Origin: Mercurialis annua
Lineage: Eukaryota > Streptophyta > Magnoliopsida > Malpighiales > Euphorbiaceae
Assembly (NCBI RefSeq): GCF_937616625.2
Contig: NC_065572.1
Location: 74,274,653 to 74,338,652, forward strand
Length of the DNA: 64,000 bases
Reading direction: 5' to 3'
Numbering within the stretch: the stretch's first letter is position 1; each line of letters begins with the position of its first letter. The notes under the pieces are model-generated. The model ran no database searches, had not been told where the DNA came from, and saw only the letters and a list, made by a program, of their open reading frames with translations. Below are positions 50,344 through 63,543 of this stretch, piece after piece. A program made the position numbers and the translations under genes.

Positions 50344-50982
50344 ATGCAGAAGCTAAAGGAGTTGATATCATCAGGGGATGATGATGGTGGAGAAAGCTTA
50401 CTGTTATATAATGAAGATTCAGATGCCTATTTTTCTCTTTCTCCTACTCAGGTTTCAATCCATTTATTTTCTTCATAATTTCTCATCTTAATTTAGTTAG
50501 TTTAATCTTAATTCTGCTCTTGTTTTTTGTCTGTTTTTATTCATATTATCATCAGAGATTGTATGCATTTGCCGCCTGTTTGCTCGTGGGTCTGCTTTGT
50601 ATGTTTCTGGTATGATTAATCATCCTATGCTACAATTGAATTTTTTTTTTAAAAAAAAAAAATTAATCTAACTGAAGTTTAGTTACATCAGACAAGAAAT
50701 TTGTTCTGGGTTATATGGTTTGATGTTGAAAGCTTACATATTTATAACTTTTGGTTCTATTGCAGTCAATAGTTGTCATTTTAAAGCCTATCAAATTTGC
50801 AGTTTTATTCACCTTTGGCAATTTGATGGCAGTTGGAAGGTAAACAAATGATTTATTTTCGTTAATCTTGTGTCGATTTTAAGCTTTTATATACTCCATT
50901 TGTTTCGCGTTGACCAATTAATCTAAATTCAATCAGTAGGACGGTATCATTGTCTTTTGTGTTCGTGTATTGTTGATATTTA

Positions 50983-51048
<66 letters not shown>

Positions 51049-52304
51049 CATCAATTAGTCTAGTATTTCTGCTTCTGTGATGTCTTTGGAAATGAATTAC
51101 GTGGTTCAAGAGTGTATTCGCAATAGTTAGTGATGCTTAATTGTTACTTTTCCATGGATTGTATGCAAGTGAGTTTTTCTTTCTTGTTTTAAATTTTAAT
51201 GGACGGAGTTGTTTTCATGATCGGCAGCACAGTCTTCCTTATTGGACCGTTGCAGCAATTGAGTATGATGTTTGACTCTGCTCGCAATTATGCAACAGCT
51301 ATCTACTTTGGATTTGTTGTTATCGCTCTTATTTCTGCTCTCTTGGTAAGTTAGCAATCTTGCTTCATTTGTGGACCAGAATATTAGTAACAGAATTTAG
51401 CTTGGTAGTTCACTAGTTAGAAGGAAATGTGAGAAACTTTTCTTGACAATATGTTTTCTGTTTAATAGACTAAAAGTGTATGAATTTATCTTGAGTATTT
51501 TTACATAAGTTAGTGGTTTATTACATTTTTTTCTGATTGAGGTCTTTCTTGTAATTATTCAATATTTATCATCTTACACTATCTCTATTGTGCATTTTGC
51601 TATTCCAAATATACTGATCCTTCATTAAACATGCCTCTTTTAAGGGTTGGCAAATAAATCCTCTAAAACAATTTATTTGAATCGAAATTTCTGGTTTAAC
51701 CAGTTCAGTGGTTTAGGTTTTGGTTTTGGTATGTAGTTTTTAAGTTTTATGATTTTTGATTTAGATAAAGATTTGAAATGTTAAAAAACTGCGGTGAACC
51801 GGTCCATACCTAGCTCTACCTTTAGTTGTGCTAACTGGATTGTGGGGCACAAGCAGTTATTTTTCCTAATTTCTCATTTTCTTATTACAGATCCACAGCA
51901 AGATTTTAACAATAATTGCCGTCATCTGTGAAGTTTGTGCCCTTATTTGGTGAGTTCTCTCGCTATCATTCACGCAATTTCCCAACCATTTGTTTTATCA
52001 TCGGGGCTTGAGAATATAAGCTGAAAGTTGCACACTTTAGTTTTCTCATATAGTGTAAGTGTAGTTTTTTACAATCTGTTACTGAAATGTATGATTTCAG
52101 CCTCTAATGCTTATGGCAAGATCACTATAATAGATTTTTCTGCATGTAAAAAATACATAACACCATGAGATACTCTTAATAGTATTCTGCATCACTTGCA
52201 TATGTTCTAATATGAGATGTTTCAGGTACTGCCTTAGTTACATTCCATTTGCTCGGACAATGGTGTCTAACTTGATGATCCGGTTATTTGACACCGAGCT
52301 CTGA
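50344..52304 (+). CDS. SFT2: SFT2-type vesicle transport membrane protein
   Basis: Predicted 163-residue Got1/Sft2-family protein from six exons: 50344-50451, 50556-50609, 50766-50839, 51228-51345, 51891-51949 and 52226-52304. The frame is open further upstream, but the first ATG gives MQKLKELISSGDDDGGESLL, as expected for plant SFT2. An acidic cytosolic N-terminus is followed by four hydrophobic segments: about 38-57 (LYAFAACLLVGLLCMFLS), 60-80 (VVILKPIKFAVLFTFGN and on), 95-120 (YFGFVVIALISALL) and 122-140 (LTIIAVICEVCALIWY). The protein ends LMIRLFDTEL. Yeast Sft2 acts in fusion of endosome-derived vesicles with the late Golgi, and the plant role is inferred from the family. The full length matches the family. 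Intron 3 carries a long AT microsatellite and intron 4 a possible decayed hAT copy. Confidence 0.95.
50985..51046. repeat. (AT)31 microsatellite in SFT2 intron 3
   Basis: A 62-bp uninterrupted AT run in the 388-bp third intron of the SFT2 gene. Confidence 0.95.
51642..51818. mobile_element. Possible decayed hAT relative in SFT2 intron 4
   Basis: The left edge AGGGTTGGCAAATAAA resembles one end of the 765-bp element (TAGGGGTGGGCAAATAAA). The right edge GAACCGGTCCATACC resembles the complement of its other end (GGTTAACCGGTCCATGCC). No target duplication remains. The assignment is tentative. Confidence 0.4.
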
Positions 52305-55300
52305 ATATATACAAATTCAAGGAAACTCATTGAATTCCGGCTTTGTATTAGGGAGTTTTATTAATTCATTTTTTCTCCTATTTGAGTTTGCACATGATTT
52401 GCTTTTGTTTATGTAACTGAGTGAAGCTTTGATGCTCAATTATGTCGGCGTTTGCCCAGATCCTGAAAAGAATACCTGACGCTCTTGAAAAGCCTCAAAT
52501 TTGATGAGGCTCATATGATGTAATTAGAAGAATGATGTTTGTGTAAGAAAACTACAAGAACTTGAGTGATATTTTTTTTTTTTTTTAAAAAATTTCTTAT
52601 TATAATCGATGCAGTGGTAGAACTAGGATTTTTATTTTACTGAATCATATATTGTTCATCTAACTTTTGTTTAGTTTTTTTTCATATGTTCGATTTAAAA
52701 ATATTTTAAAAAATATCATTAATTACCTTTAAAACTAAAAAAATCATTTACCTTATCTATTTATATAATTTATTAATTTATCTAATATTAAATCATTCAA
52801 TCGTAGAAAATATGTTGAGAAATAAAAGGTATGTTAGGAAATAAAAAGAGCAAAAATATCTTTAAAAAAATATAAGATAAAAAAACTTATAAATATAAAG
52901 GTTAAGCATGTAAATATAAAAAGATTCAAAGATTAAAGTAAACGTACAAAAGAATGAAACTAGAGTGTTTATTTTTTTTAAAAAAAAATGAGTAACAATG
53001 TCTATAATTTACTTTATATTTATTGAAATTCATAATTTGGGTCCGTAATTTTTATATTTATACTTTATAAGTTTTTTTTTATCTAGAGTGCAAATGTACT
53101 ATAAATTCATACTTTATAGTCTAACAAATAACATTGAGATTAGTTAATTAAACCTAAAATCTCAAAACTGGAATTTAACAAAAAAACAACTAGGGCTTGA
53201 GATCTGAACCGCCACACGGGCTCGCCGGCTCTAACTCCGCTCCAGAATCTAAGTCCACTACGTCATCCACGAATAGAACAATACTATTATGATATATTAT
53301 TATGTAATTTATTTAATATAATTTGATTAATTACAATTTTTACATTAAACTTTTTTTTTATTATTTTTAGTTGTCATGAATGACACATGTTATGTTTGCC
53401 CATAACAGGCTAAGGATGACAAAGACTTTTGCATATCTTTTTCTTCACCTTTTGACTACCCAAATTGACATAAGGGATGATTTGAGCCTTACATCAAAAG
53501 CATGTGAGTCAGATTCTCATACTCAAATCTCTTTCTAAAACAAAACTTGCCAAACTGGGAGCTGCCTACAACTGATCTATGTGCCTTTGAACCCCCAAAA
53601 CTAAACTTCTACCTAATTACAAAGCAATCCAAATTATTTTTGTTAAATAACCGAACCAAACTACGAACTTCGATTTGGTTCAGTTCTGTTTTCGGTCTGG
53701 TTAGGGTTTTCTAAGCCCTTACTAAACCGTACATCTTGACAACAATTGTGCAAATGTTCTATAAAGTGATTTAAGAGTGGTCATATTACCTTTAGGAAAC
53801 ACTAGGGCCAGATTGAAACATTTTACAAGAAAACAGAATCAAAATACTTTGATTCAAAGATACTTTGATTCAAGTATATTAGAAACTTTCAGGTGTGCAT
53901 GACTAGGAATTTAATATTTGGTAGATTTTATCTCTAGACTTACCTCAACTAAATAAATTCTTACGTGTACTTTATTTGTCATCTCATTTATAGATAGAAC
54001 CAATAATATTATAACACATCATTTATTCAATCAGATAAATTTTATCATATTATTCGTGTACATAACTAACTATATTAGTATAACACGTCATAAAATATAT
54101 ACATATTTAAACTATGTAAACTATAATATTGATATTAATAATAAGTTAACAAAATTATTAGTTTTGCCTATGAATAGATATAACATTCATGTACTAACTA
54201 AGTCGGCTCAGATCAGGTGTTGTAGCACCAAATTTGGCTAATTGATTAAGCAATTAAACATAACAAAACCTACTAATAAAGTGGTTGTTTGAACATCACA
54301 GTCATTGATGCTATGCTACACCATGCCAAAACATCAAAATTTTCCTTTTCCAATTTTAATTTTTTATGTTATGCAAAAACAAGTTCGTATTGATTAAATT
54401 AGGCTGGTTTTGACTAATTAACTGATTAAAAACTAAACAAGCATGCATTTTCATAAAAAGGGCAAAAAACAAATATATTGTAAATTGATAGGGTTGGTGG
54501 CAAATAGTTAAGCATAATTAAAATAATAATAAAACACATGCTTGAATATTCAATATTCCCAACCACCCACTTTTATTACATAGTCCATCAACTACTCAAA
54601 TGATACCATTTGGTCCATCTCCCCTTACCACCCAACAGATCCACGGCCGCCGCCATGGTGGCTGAACTGAAGGCTGTAAATTACCCTCCACTATTAAAAA
54701 ACTTTCTCGTGAAATTACATTTATTTATAAAAATATATTGTAATTATTAGTAGTATCTTTTATCATGTCAAATAAATAGTCAAACATTCAAATCCGCAAC
54801 TATAAGATTTTTTTTTTTCAAATGTCCCTTGTAGATTGAATTAAAAAAATTAATTACAAATTTGATTCAGTGTATGATAAATTCACATCAAAATAACACA
54901 TGAACGCCCTACATTTAAATTAGTAACTTTCCACTCGTGCAGTAGCGGGTGCTTAATTCTTTTCAAGAAGGGCACACATTTAAAATAGTACTATATTATT
55001 TTATAAGGTGGATAAATAAAACAGTTTAAATAAAAAAATTGAAGTTGCCAAATTATATTATTAAATATATGTTAATAATGTTCTTTCAAAATATATAAGT
55101 TGATAGTTTTCCACCATACGGTGTACTCATAGACGAGCACATGCACCCATCTTGATCGGAATTAATCAGAGATACAATTTTTTATATAAAATTTCTATTT
55201 GAAACTTCAACTTGATTGAGATGAAAAAAATCGTGTTCTTACAGTCCCCTCTCCCTATAAAATTTAATGGGTACGCTACTGATGGTATTTATCGGTATTT

Positions 55301-58135
55301 TATGCCTATACCGGACCTAACAATCCATATAGAAACGACCAATATTCACATTGAATTTTTTTGTTATAAATTTTCTAAAGTTGATCAACTCTTATGGAAT
55401 TTTTAACTTTAAATCTTTCATGCAATTCAAATTGTACTTTTGAGCTTACAAAAGCTTAACATAAGAAACGTGTACAAATTTGATTCATATTGCTTGTAAA
55501 ATTAAAGGTTGAAAATGCCATTTAATAAAAGTAGAATATTCATATCTTTTGCGTATAATGATCTAGTATCTTTTTATCTTTAAAAACTTACCAAAATTGT
55601 GTCTCTATCACAAAACTGAGCAAACAGATGGTGATAATTGATATGGACCCTGCCCCAAATAATATGTACACTTTAGGTTGATTGGTGCGTTTTTTATACA
55701 AATAATTAATATATTAAATGTGCACTGCATTGAATATTATTTACCTAATAATCGACCCAAGGGTTGCCTCTTAGTCTCAGTCTCCGACAATCTCACCCTT
55801 TCAGTCTATGAAACACTACAATACCGACTCCTCAACTTAATCAAACGTCCGATCAATTCTTTTTTCTTTTACCCATTTTCTATGCCCCTTTTTGTCCTTT
55901 CTAAATTCTGTTTTTTCTTCTTAACTTTTTTGCTATCAACCACTAGTATATGTGACATCAATCCGCTAAGTCGTGAATTTATTTCCTTTTAAAAACACTC
56001 GTTCTTTTCGTATCCGTAATAGTGCGAAAAGCCACTTCGTAAATCTCGTACTGAGGATAGGCTGGTTCACTTGAAGAGAGTCCGAAGTAAGCCCGACGGC
56101 CAAACCAACAGCAATAGCGGAAGATAGCTAAGGGGAAAAAAACATTTTTACTATAACTTCCTTCTTAATTATATGTAAAAAAAATCTTATTTTTTCTTTT
56201 TTAAATTTTAACTGAATTTTAAATTTTATCAATTGAAACTTTATTTTAAATGTTTTATTTTTATTATAAAAAAATGAACCTAATTGAATAAAAAATAAAT
56301 TTAACTTACGTTATAATCATTACATGATTCTACTTTTTGGCTTTTATCCTTATTATTTTATGAAGTATCTCAAATAAGTCATCGTTTAATGACCGACTCA
56401 TAATTAAAATCATACTTAATTTATTTAATTAAAGAGCCTTAGCTAAATCCTTCCGATTATATTATAATTGATATAATAAAAATTGATAAAAACTACAAAT
56501 GTTTAGAATTTTAGGGTCATTCAGTCTAAAAACCATACAATAATTCTGAGTTAAGTAAATAAAGTTATAAATTGTAATGTATTTTGCAATTTCTAGCAAA
56601 ATATTTGGATTTTTACAATTTTAAATAAGAGTTTATGTTTATTTTATAATTTACAGCAATTGAAAATTCAATCAATCAACGTCGATGTGAATTTTGAAAT
56701 TCATTTTATTCTATCTTTCAATTTTAGATTCCGCCATTTATATCATCACTGGTTAAATAAATTTGTATGGAGTGTGAATTTGATATAACGAACCCTTCAA
56801 CTTGTCATGAAATATTGAAAAGGTTATTTTTAGAAATATTGGTCAGCAAAAATCGAAATCTTGCCAAATATAGACGCATCATTACGATATGGCAAAAAAA
56901 AATTAAAAAATCATCTTTCAAATTGTCACTTAATAATTTTCATATTTCAGTTATGACCCTTAAAATTTAAAAGTTCAAATATCACATTAATTTTTTGATA
57001 AAAGTTTAGAGATCTTTTTATACTTTTTTCTTTTTTTATATTTTTCTTCTCATTTCCTTTTCCATCAGCACCGTTTGCCGCCTCCAACACCACCGCATGT
57101 CATTTGCAAAGAGCTGAAACTAATACGGTTTGTCAAAAACTTAAATTTTTTGGACCGATCTTATCGAAAATGGCGTTTTTGATATTTTGCGTCAAGTTAA
57201 GAGGGTGAAACGATCCTTTGTTCCTGATATAACAATGTCAACAATGAACTTTTGCCGACCATGTCCAATTTCAACATCAGTGTAGTAAAGTTGACGCCGC
57301 AACTGAACAGGATCATGACCCTGAGCCTCAGGACATGGCTACGTGATTACAACTAAATATATTGTCTAGTAGTATTACATTTAACGAATCTCAACTCTTC
57401 ATCTGCTCCGAGAGGCCGCATATATTTAAATGATACTACTTTTTTTCGTGTCATTATGATTGCGATGATTATGTTATGGTTTGCTACTTGATGAATTATT
57501 TATTTGACAATTATAATTCATGCACATGAAACACTATGGATCGAACAAATAAATGGTGCAACTAAAAATTTAATATAGGGAAGTAATTTTTTTAGCCGAA
57601 TGATACATCATCTGTTTTTTAATACTAATTGATTAGACCAAATAATGAATTAAGATCTCTTAAATTCATTCCGAAAAAGAAGATCTCTTAAATTCAGTTT
57701 AATTTTATAGGTCAAGTTCAATCAATTAATTCTTCTAATTCTTTGCAAAATAAATGATGTATATCATAAAAAAAAAAATCAATTCTAACCAAAGTAATAT
57801 ATATTGTTTATTTGATGACGAATGTTGTAGATTCATTGAACGCGACTTTTTAAAATGAAGCGAACTCGAGAGGGTCTTTATCCCAAACAATATACCATTA
57901 AACTATTTTCTATATTCGTATAATTTATTTTTTTATGTAATAAGATATTTGAACTCCGTTGGTTAAAATACTTATATGATTAATTTTCTTATACTTTAGA
58001 ATTATAAGTTTGATAATATAAAATTTATTTAAAATATTTAAAATTATTTTCTTATAATATTTTAAAAAACTTGTTCATTTCACCAGATGAATTAGCTTTA
58101 GATCTTTTTTTTTCAGCCACTCGTTTTAAAAAAAA
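52305..58135. other. Gene-poor AT-rich region downstream of SFT2
   Basis: The first 200-300 bp should hold the SFT2 3' UTR. A GCAGTGGTAGAACTAGG word near 52612 resembles a Tip100-type hAT end, but I found no partner end. Open frames at 54056, 55212, 55678 and 56767 show no domain and look like chance. A 31-codon frame from an ATG at 54655 has a good start context but nothing recognisable. Confidence 0.5.
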
Positions 58136-58136
58136 G

Positions 58137-58441
58137 TCCAACAACCCTTCTTCCTCAACTTAAGTGGCAATTTGCCCCCTCAACTTGCAAACAATAGGCA
58201 GTTAACATATAAATTAATTTTGTGGGCAAATTAGTCACGAATTTGGTAATTATGGACAATAATAACCCCATTTGGAAAAATTAGTTTACAAGTTGAGGGG
58301 GCAAATTGCCAATTTAGAGAACAATTAGCTTACAAGTTGAGGGGACAAATTGCCAAAAATGGGACTAATTGCCCATAAATTATAGATTCTGATTTACCCA
58401 CAAAGTTAATCTACGTGTTAATTGTCACTTAAGTCCTTCTT
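58137..58441. mobile_element. Foldback MITE
   Basis: The left part (CTTCTTCCTCAACTTAAGTG, then GCAATTTGCCCCCTCAACTT) is mirrored on the right by GTCACTTAAGTCCTTCTTCC. TTTGTGGGCAAATTAG near the left faces its diverged complement near 58390. The interior repeats ACAAGTTGAGGGG(G/A)CAAATT twice. It is non-coding, and its ends are approximate. Confidence 0.6.
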
Positions 58442-58897
58442 CCTTTATTAAAGGAGAAGCGGAATTGTTTGCTAGAGGGTTCGTTCATTTCCATCCACTG
58501 AATTATCCATATAACTTTTTACGAATAAAATTTTTGGTGGAGGAAGACGTATGTCCACCTTCGCCTCTCTCTAGATCTGCCGTTAGACTAAACAAAGTGT
58601 ATTATGAATATTTATACATTTGATAACTTTTAATATATAAAGGATATTATTAATAGTACTAATATAAAATTTAGTAATATTATTGATTTAATTTTTTTTA
58701 TATAATTATTATTAATATAAAATTTAATAATATTATTTTAATTCATTTAAAAAATATTTCATTACATCTTATAAAAACAGTATGAGCGCATGTGCTAGCT
58801 ACCTCCCATAAACCAACTTGTGTGTTTGATAACAATCCCATGTCCTTTTCCTACAAATTTAGTCAACTATAGTTATGAATCGTGACATAAAAAAATA

Positions 58898-59179
58898 CTC
58901 CCTCCGTCCCGTTTAAGAAGGGACATATCTCATTTTTATTTGTCCCATCTAAGAAGGTCATATCGTGTTTTCTGTGCCAATTTATATTGAACTTCCACTT
59001 TTATCCCTTTAGTTATTTCAATATGTATTAAATGCAACTCAATTTACAATAAACCTATACTATTATTAGGAGAAACTACACTAATAAATAGGGGTAGACA
59101 TGACAAAATAAAATATTGTCTTATTTTATTAATTTTTGTGTAAAACTCATTTGTCCCTTCTTAAACGGGACGGAGGGAG
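58898..59179. mobile_element. Stowaway MITE, 282 bp
   Basis: Perfect 28-bp terminal inverted repeats begin CTCCCTCCGTCCC, the signature of Stowaway (Tc1/mariner-type) elements. The insertion is flanked by TA on both sides (58896-58897 and 59180-59181). It is non-coding. Confidence 0.95.
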
Positions 59180-59181
59180 TA

Positions 59182-60422
59182 TAAAAAAAATTAATTGCAG
59201 GATTTTAATATTAAGATTACGTGGTGTCATTCTTTTCTCCAAAGCCTAAATTAGTTGTAAAGTGAATATTGTTTACTTGAGCTTATTGTCCATTGCAGTT
59301 GCAGATACTCTCTGTGACTTTAATTTTACTATAATGCTACCTGATCTATGATTAAACAAACTTATTTTAATTTTAGCTAACTTCTTCATGTAGCAAGCTA
59401 GTTGACAAACATTAATTACTTTAAAAATAAAAAAACTAATTAATTATATTCAATTGCAATTGCATTGGCGTAATCACCGCATAAGCCACGCAGTTACATT
59501 CTATATTTCTAATTTAAAAATTGATTGTAGGATTTTACTCGTAACCCTACGATTGCAGGTTTATTAAATCGACTGTAACTGAAACATTAAATCAAATCGA
59601 CATAATTTAGTTCAACTCAGTTTAATATTGTAAAAAGTTTAGTTTTCCGGTTCAGTTTTGAACCTAAATAGTTTTAGTTAAGTTTTAATGTAAATCAAAC
59701 CGAAATAACTGAATCAATTGACGCGATTTAATTTGAAAACTTCTACTTCCTTAATACTTAATAGTTCAATTCATTTTGATTTCGGAAAAAATAATTTTTT
59801 TGATTCGGTTGGAACTGAATGCACTCTCTATTCGCGGTGACTCAAAATTCAAAATTTATATGGAGCGCTCTTATCACTAACACATCTCGTCTAATATGAG
59901 TTTGTTTGATATAAATTAATTCTAAAAAATTTAAGTTTAAATAAACAATAATTTTGCTTAGTTTATTTAAACATATGCTGTATGAAAACTTAAAGAAAGG
60001 TTTTTTTTTTGACGTGGAATTAAAGAAAGGTTAAAATAGCTAATTTTTATGCTTGAATTAACTTTTTTTTTTTTTTAATCATAACTTTGTTGTTATTGTT
60101 CCTTCAAGATGGTGACATTAATAAACTAAAAGCGGACCTTACAACAAAAATGCTCTGTATTTCATTTACTATTTGTAATTGTTTACATAATTTTTTGTTT
60201 GAAGTTGACCAGTTTCCGAACCAAACGAATCATCCGATTTCGCTAGGTCTGGACTGAGTATAAAATGAGTTTATTTAGGCTCAATCGGATCGGGTTTGTT
60301 TTGTTCTTCTTTTGTCTGTAACAAGTCTTTCTGTTATGAATTTCGTGATAAGATTAGTTTAGGTTGCGATAAGATTTGCTATATCCTGCATGACCTCATC
60401 CATTTGTAAAATTACATTATAA
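59182..60422. other. AT-rich intergenic DNA, no gene seen
   Basis: I recognise no open frame, RNA gene or transposon end here. Confidence 0.5.
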
Positions 60423-60459
60423 TTAACAAATGGATTGGGATTCCTTTAATCTATCTATA

Positions 60460-60916
60460 TCTATATATTATATAATTGAGAGAACTAACAGAGCTCTCTC
60501 ATTGATTCTCACAAATAGAGCATTTTTATAGTCTCCAATTTTTTTAAACAACTTATTTTTATTTTTATTTATATAAAACACCTACTCCTAATACTATACA
60601 AACTCTCACCAAACTACTACTATTGTTCGTATTGTAATTTAACTTAACTAAAAACACTGAAACATATACATAATTATTGCCAAAATCTATATATTATATA
60701 ATTAACAGGACCAACGGAACTCTCTCATTGATTCTCACAAATAGAGCATTCTCATAGTCTCCAATTTTTGTAAACAACTTATTTTTATTTTTATTTTTAT
60801 TTATATAAAATACCTACTCCTAATACTATACAAACTCTCACCAAACTATTACTATTGTTCGTATTGTAATTTAACTTAACTAAAAACACCGAAACAAATA
60901 CATAATCATTGCCAAA
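60460..60916. repeat. 226/231-bp tandem duplication near the Helitron 5' end
   Basis: The units at 60460-60685 and 60686-60916 both start TCTATATATTATATAATT and run in parallel through CTCTCTCATTGATTCTCAC, TACTCCTAATACTATACAAA and TTGTTCGTATTGTAATTTAA. They differ by scattered substitutions and one added TTTTTA-type hexamer. Confidence 0.92.
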
Positions 60917-61931
60917 ATTTTCAACTTCAATCCGTAAACCATGTAATGAAGTTAAAATGGATCACAATCCACAAATACATTATTAGCATATTATAAAAAA
61001 TACTGCATGATATTCTTTGACTACCAAATACAAAAATAAAGATAAATTATACATGTATTTAGATAAGAAGTTTTGTTTTAATACATCTTGAAGCTTTACA
61101 TGCCAAAAAACTTTAAGATTTAAATTTAAATTAAAAATTAAAAATTTGACAATTTTTTAATATTCTAAATAAATTAAATATTAAATAAATTATTTGTAAA
61201 ACTGAAAAACTAATAAATTTTTTTGATTTATTCCTATATTCTCTGCCATTTTTCCAGCACAGCTCTTATGTTCTGCGATTTTTTATACTTTTATTTTGCT
61301 TAAATTAGTTACATACACTAGCTTTGATAGAATGGTCTTTCTACATAACTATACCTCCATTAATCGGTAGAGAATTACCTTTCCCATTTGTTTTAGCTTT
61401 ATTAGTTTCTCAGTTCTAGGAATAGAGCATTAGTTTCTTTAGTTCTTACAGAAAATGTTTAGACTATTTTCACAGAAACGGGAATAGGAATGTCCACTAT
61501 TTGAATAATTGAATTAATCAATTAAATCAAATTAAAGTTTTGATTTGCTTCGGTTTTTTATTAATTCAGTTTGATTATAGTTAATAATTTTCAAATACAA
61601 TTATTAATTTATCATGTTCGGTTAATTTGGAAAATATACATGATATTGTTTTCATGTATTTTCTTTAAAAAATAAGATATTTTTTTAAAAAAATTACACA
61701 ACTTCGATGTGATTTTATCTTTTAATTAACATCAATATAATTTTTTTAAAAATTAGTATTAATATGAATTTTGGTAATTTGGGTGATAAACGATCATTCC
61801 AAATAATTCTTTCGGTTTGGTTATAACTTGATTATATAATATTGCAATTTATGGTTATAGTTGTTAAAACAAAATTGATGATCGTACTTTCAATTTGATT
61901 AGTAAATTAGTTCTCACTTTGTGTATATTTT

Positions 61932-62205
61932 ATTTGCAAAATGAACTTATCTACTCACAATTATAGTCTTTTTACCGAATATATCATGATCTTTGAAGTT
62001 TGCCAATTTGATATATCATTTAGTCAATCTTTACCAAATATATCCAAGACTCATTTGGATTTTACCAAATATACTCAAATATATTAAAGTCTTTGGTATA
62101 TTGGCAAAAATTGAACAGATGACGGATGAAATTGGCAAACTTTAAAAATTATAGTATATTTGGCAAAAAAATTATAGTTGTGGGGAGATACTTTTATTTT
62201 GCCTT
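61932..62205. mobile_element. Foldback MITE inside the Helitron
   Basis: The left arm (GCAAAATGAACTTATCTACT, then CACAATTATAG and TTTGAAGTTTGCCAATTTGA) is mirrored by the right arm read on the - strand (GCAAAATAAAAGTATCTCCC, then CACAACTATAAT and TTTAAAGTTTGCCAATTTCA). It is non-coding with approximate ends. Confidence 0.65.
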
Positions 62206-63543
62206 CTCTATTTTGTCAAATCATAAAATCGACATATTTTTTTATTGGAAAAATAATGATGTGGCTACCGACCAATGTATATTATAATGTTTATGTCGGT
62301 ATTTTTCACCGAAAGATAGTTTGGTATTTTGAGACGACTAAAAAACCATTCTCATGAATTTCTAATTTAGATAATTTAAAACAACGATTATTAATAAATA
62401 ATTACTAATATATATTATATATGAATCTGATAATTTAAATATGGTGGACTCTACATTTTTGTTAATGTCTATATATTTATTTAAAATTAAGTTGGGTTGT
62501 TTTAATAATTAAATTTCAATTTATATTATTCATTTATGAGAAATATACAAAGAAAATAACAACAATAATTTTTGTCACCTGCAAAAAATAATAATTTTAT
62601 AAATATAAATCAAATTAAAAGTATTTAGTAAAAATTATTAAATATTAAAAAAATTAATTTCTTTAAAAGTTAAGTGTTAAATTGAGTTATCAAACACTTA
62701 ACTTTAGAGTTGAAGATGTTTGATAACTCAATTCAACTTTAGAGAATCAAATGAAATATTAGAAAATCAATACGATGCAATGCTAGAATATAAAAAATCT
62801 AAAAATAATGCTCTATCGAATATTATAATTAACGATATTTTTTCATAATAAAAGTAGTACAAAGATTTTGTAATCTAAACCACTCTTATAAAAGAAGAAA
62901 TAAATATGCCACCTTTGTCTGTGTAGGTATTAAACACATGTTTTATAATATAAAAAAATAAATCTCACAAAAAAATTTAATTTTATTAACAGTTTTAAAA
63001 TAACCATATCACACAAGCATATTCGAGGAAGATAATAAAATATGAAAAGTTATGCTATCTGGTTCATATTTTATCATTATAAGTAATTGCATGCAAATTT
63101 TCGAGAAAACATAAAAACAATTATGGGAAAGAAAAAGATTAAATTTCGACACAAAAAACATATAAAATATAAAATGCATCAAATACCAATACTTTAAAAA
63201 CTTTATTGTTAGAATATTGATAGATTTTTTATTTTAGTAGTTTCACAATTAGGATTTTTTAAATATTTTTTTTGTATTAATTGTTTTAAAAAAATTCATA
63301 CTTAGGTTAAGTATTAACTTGATTCCGCGCAAATGCGCGGGATTACGACTAGTTTCAAAATGAACTTGAGAGGGTCATGTTCATAATGCACACTGTTCAT
63401 TATATAATGAACAGTGTAGATAAAAAAAGCACAATTTTAATCAAATCAATATACACCATTCATTATACAATGAACGGAATAGATCATAAACATAACCCCC
63501 TCAAGTTCAAATAAACTTGAGAGAATCCCAATCCTTAACAAAT

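Larger units (their letters stand above)
60450..63352 (+). mobile_element. Non-autonomous Helitron, 2903 bp, nested in a MITE
   Basis: It begins TCTATCTATATCTATATATT and ends with a perfect 6-bp-stem hairpin (CCGCGC AAAT GCGCGG, 63325-63340) followed by GATTACGACTAG. The flanks are A on the left and T on the right, as expected for Helitron insertion. Because it interrupts a MITE, its boundaries are fixed independently. It contains no frame for a Rep/helicase. It holds a tandem duplication near its 5' end and a foldback element at about 61932-62205. Confidence 0.9.
60432..63534. mobile_element. Palindromic MITE (family M, copy 3), split by a Helitron
   Basis: The left 18 bp (GGATTGGGATTCCTTTAA, 60432-60449) and the right 182 bp (63353-63534, ending GAGAATCCCAATCC) together make a 200-bp member of the family seen at 12419-12614. 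A perfect 9-bp direct repeat TTAACAAAT flanks the pair (60423-60431 and 63535-63543). The 2903 bp between the two parts is a Helitron. The 9-bp duplication suggests a Mutator-like origin for this MITE family. Confidence 0.9.

Noticed and set aside
52612..52640. Tip100-type hAT terminus word CAGTGGTAGAACTAGG
   Set aside because: No inverted partner end or 8-bp duplication was found within several kilobases.
54655..54750. 31-codon frame with a good start context (GCCGCCATGG)
   Set aside because: It is short, without homology or splice continuation, and is probably a chance G+C-rich patch.
15740..57240. Similarity between about 15740-15800 and about 57165-57240
   Set aside because: Only short words match and no element ends could be set, so it is noted within the intergenic entry but not called a repeat family.
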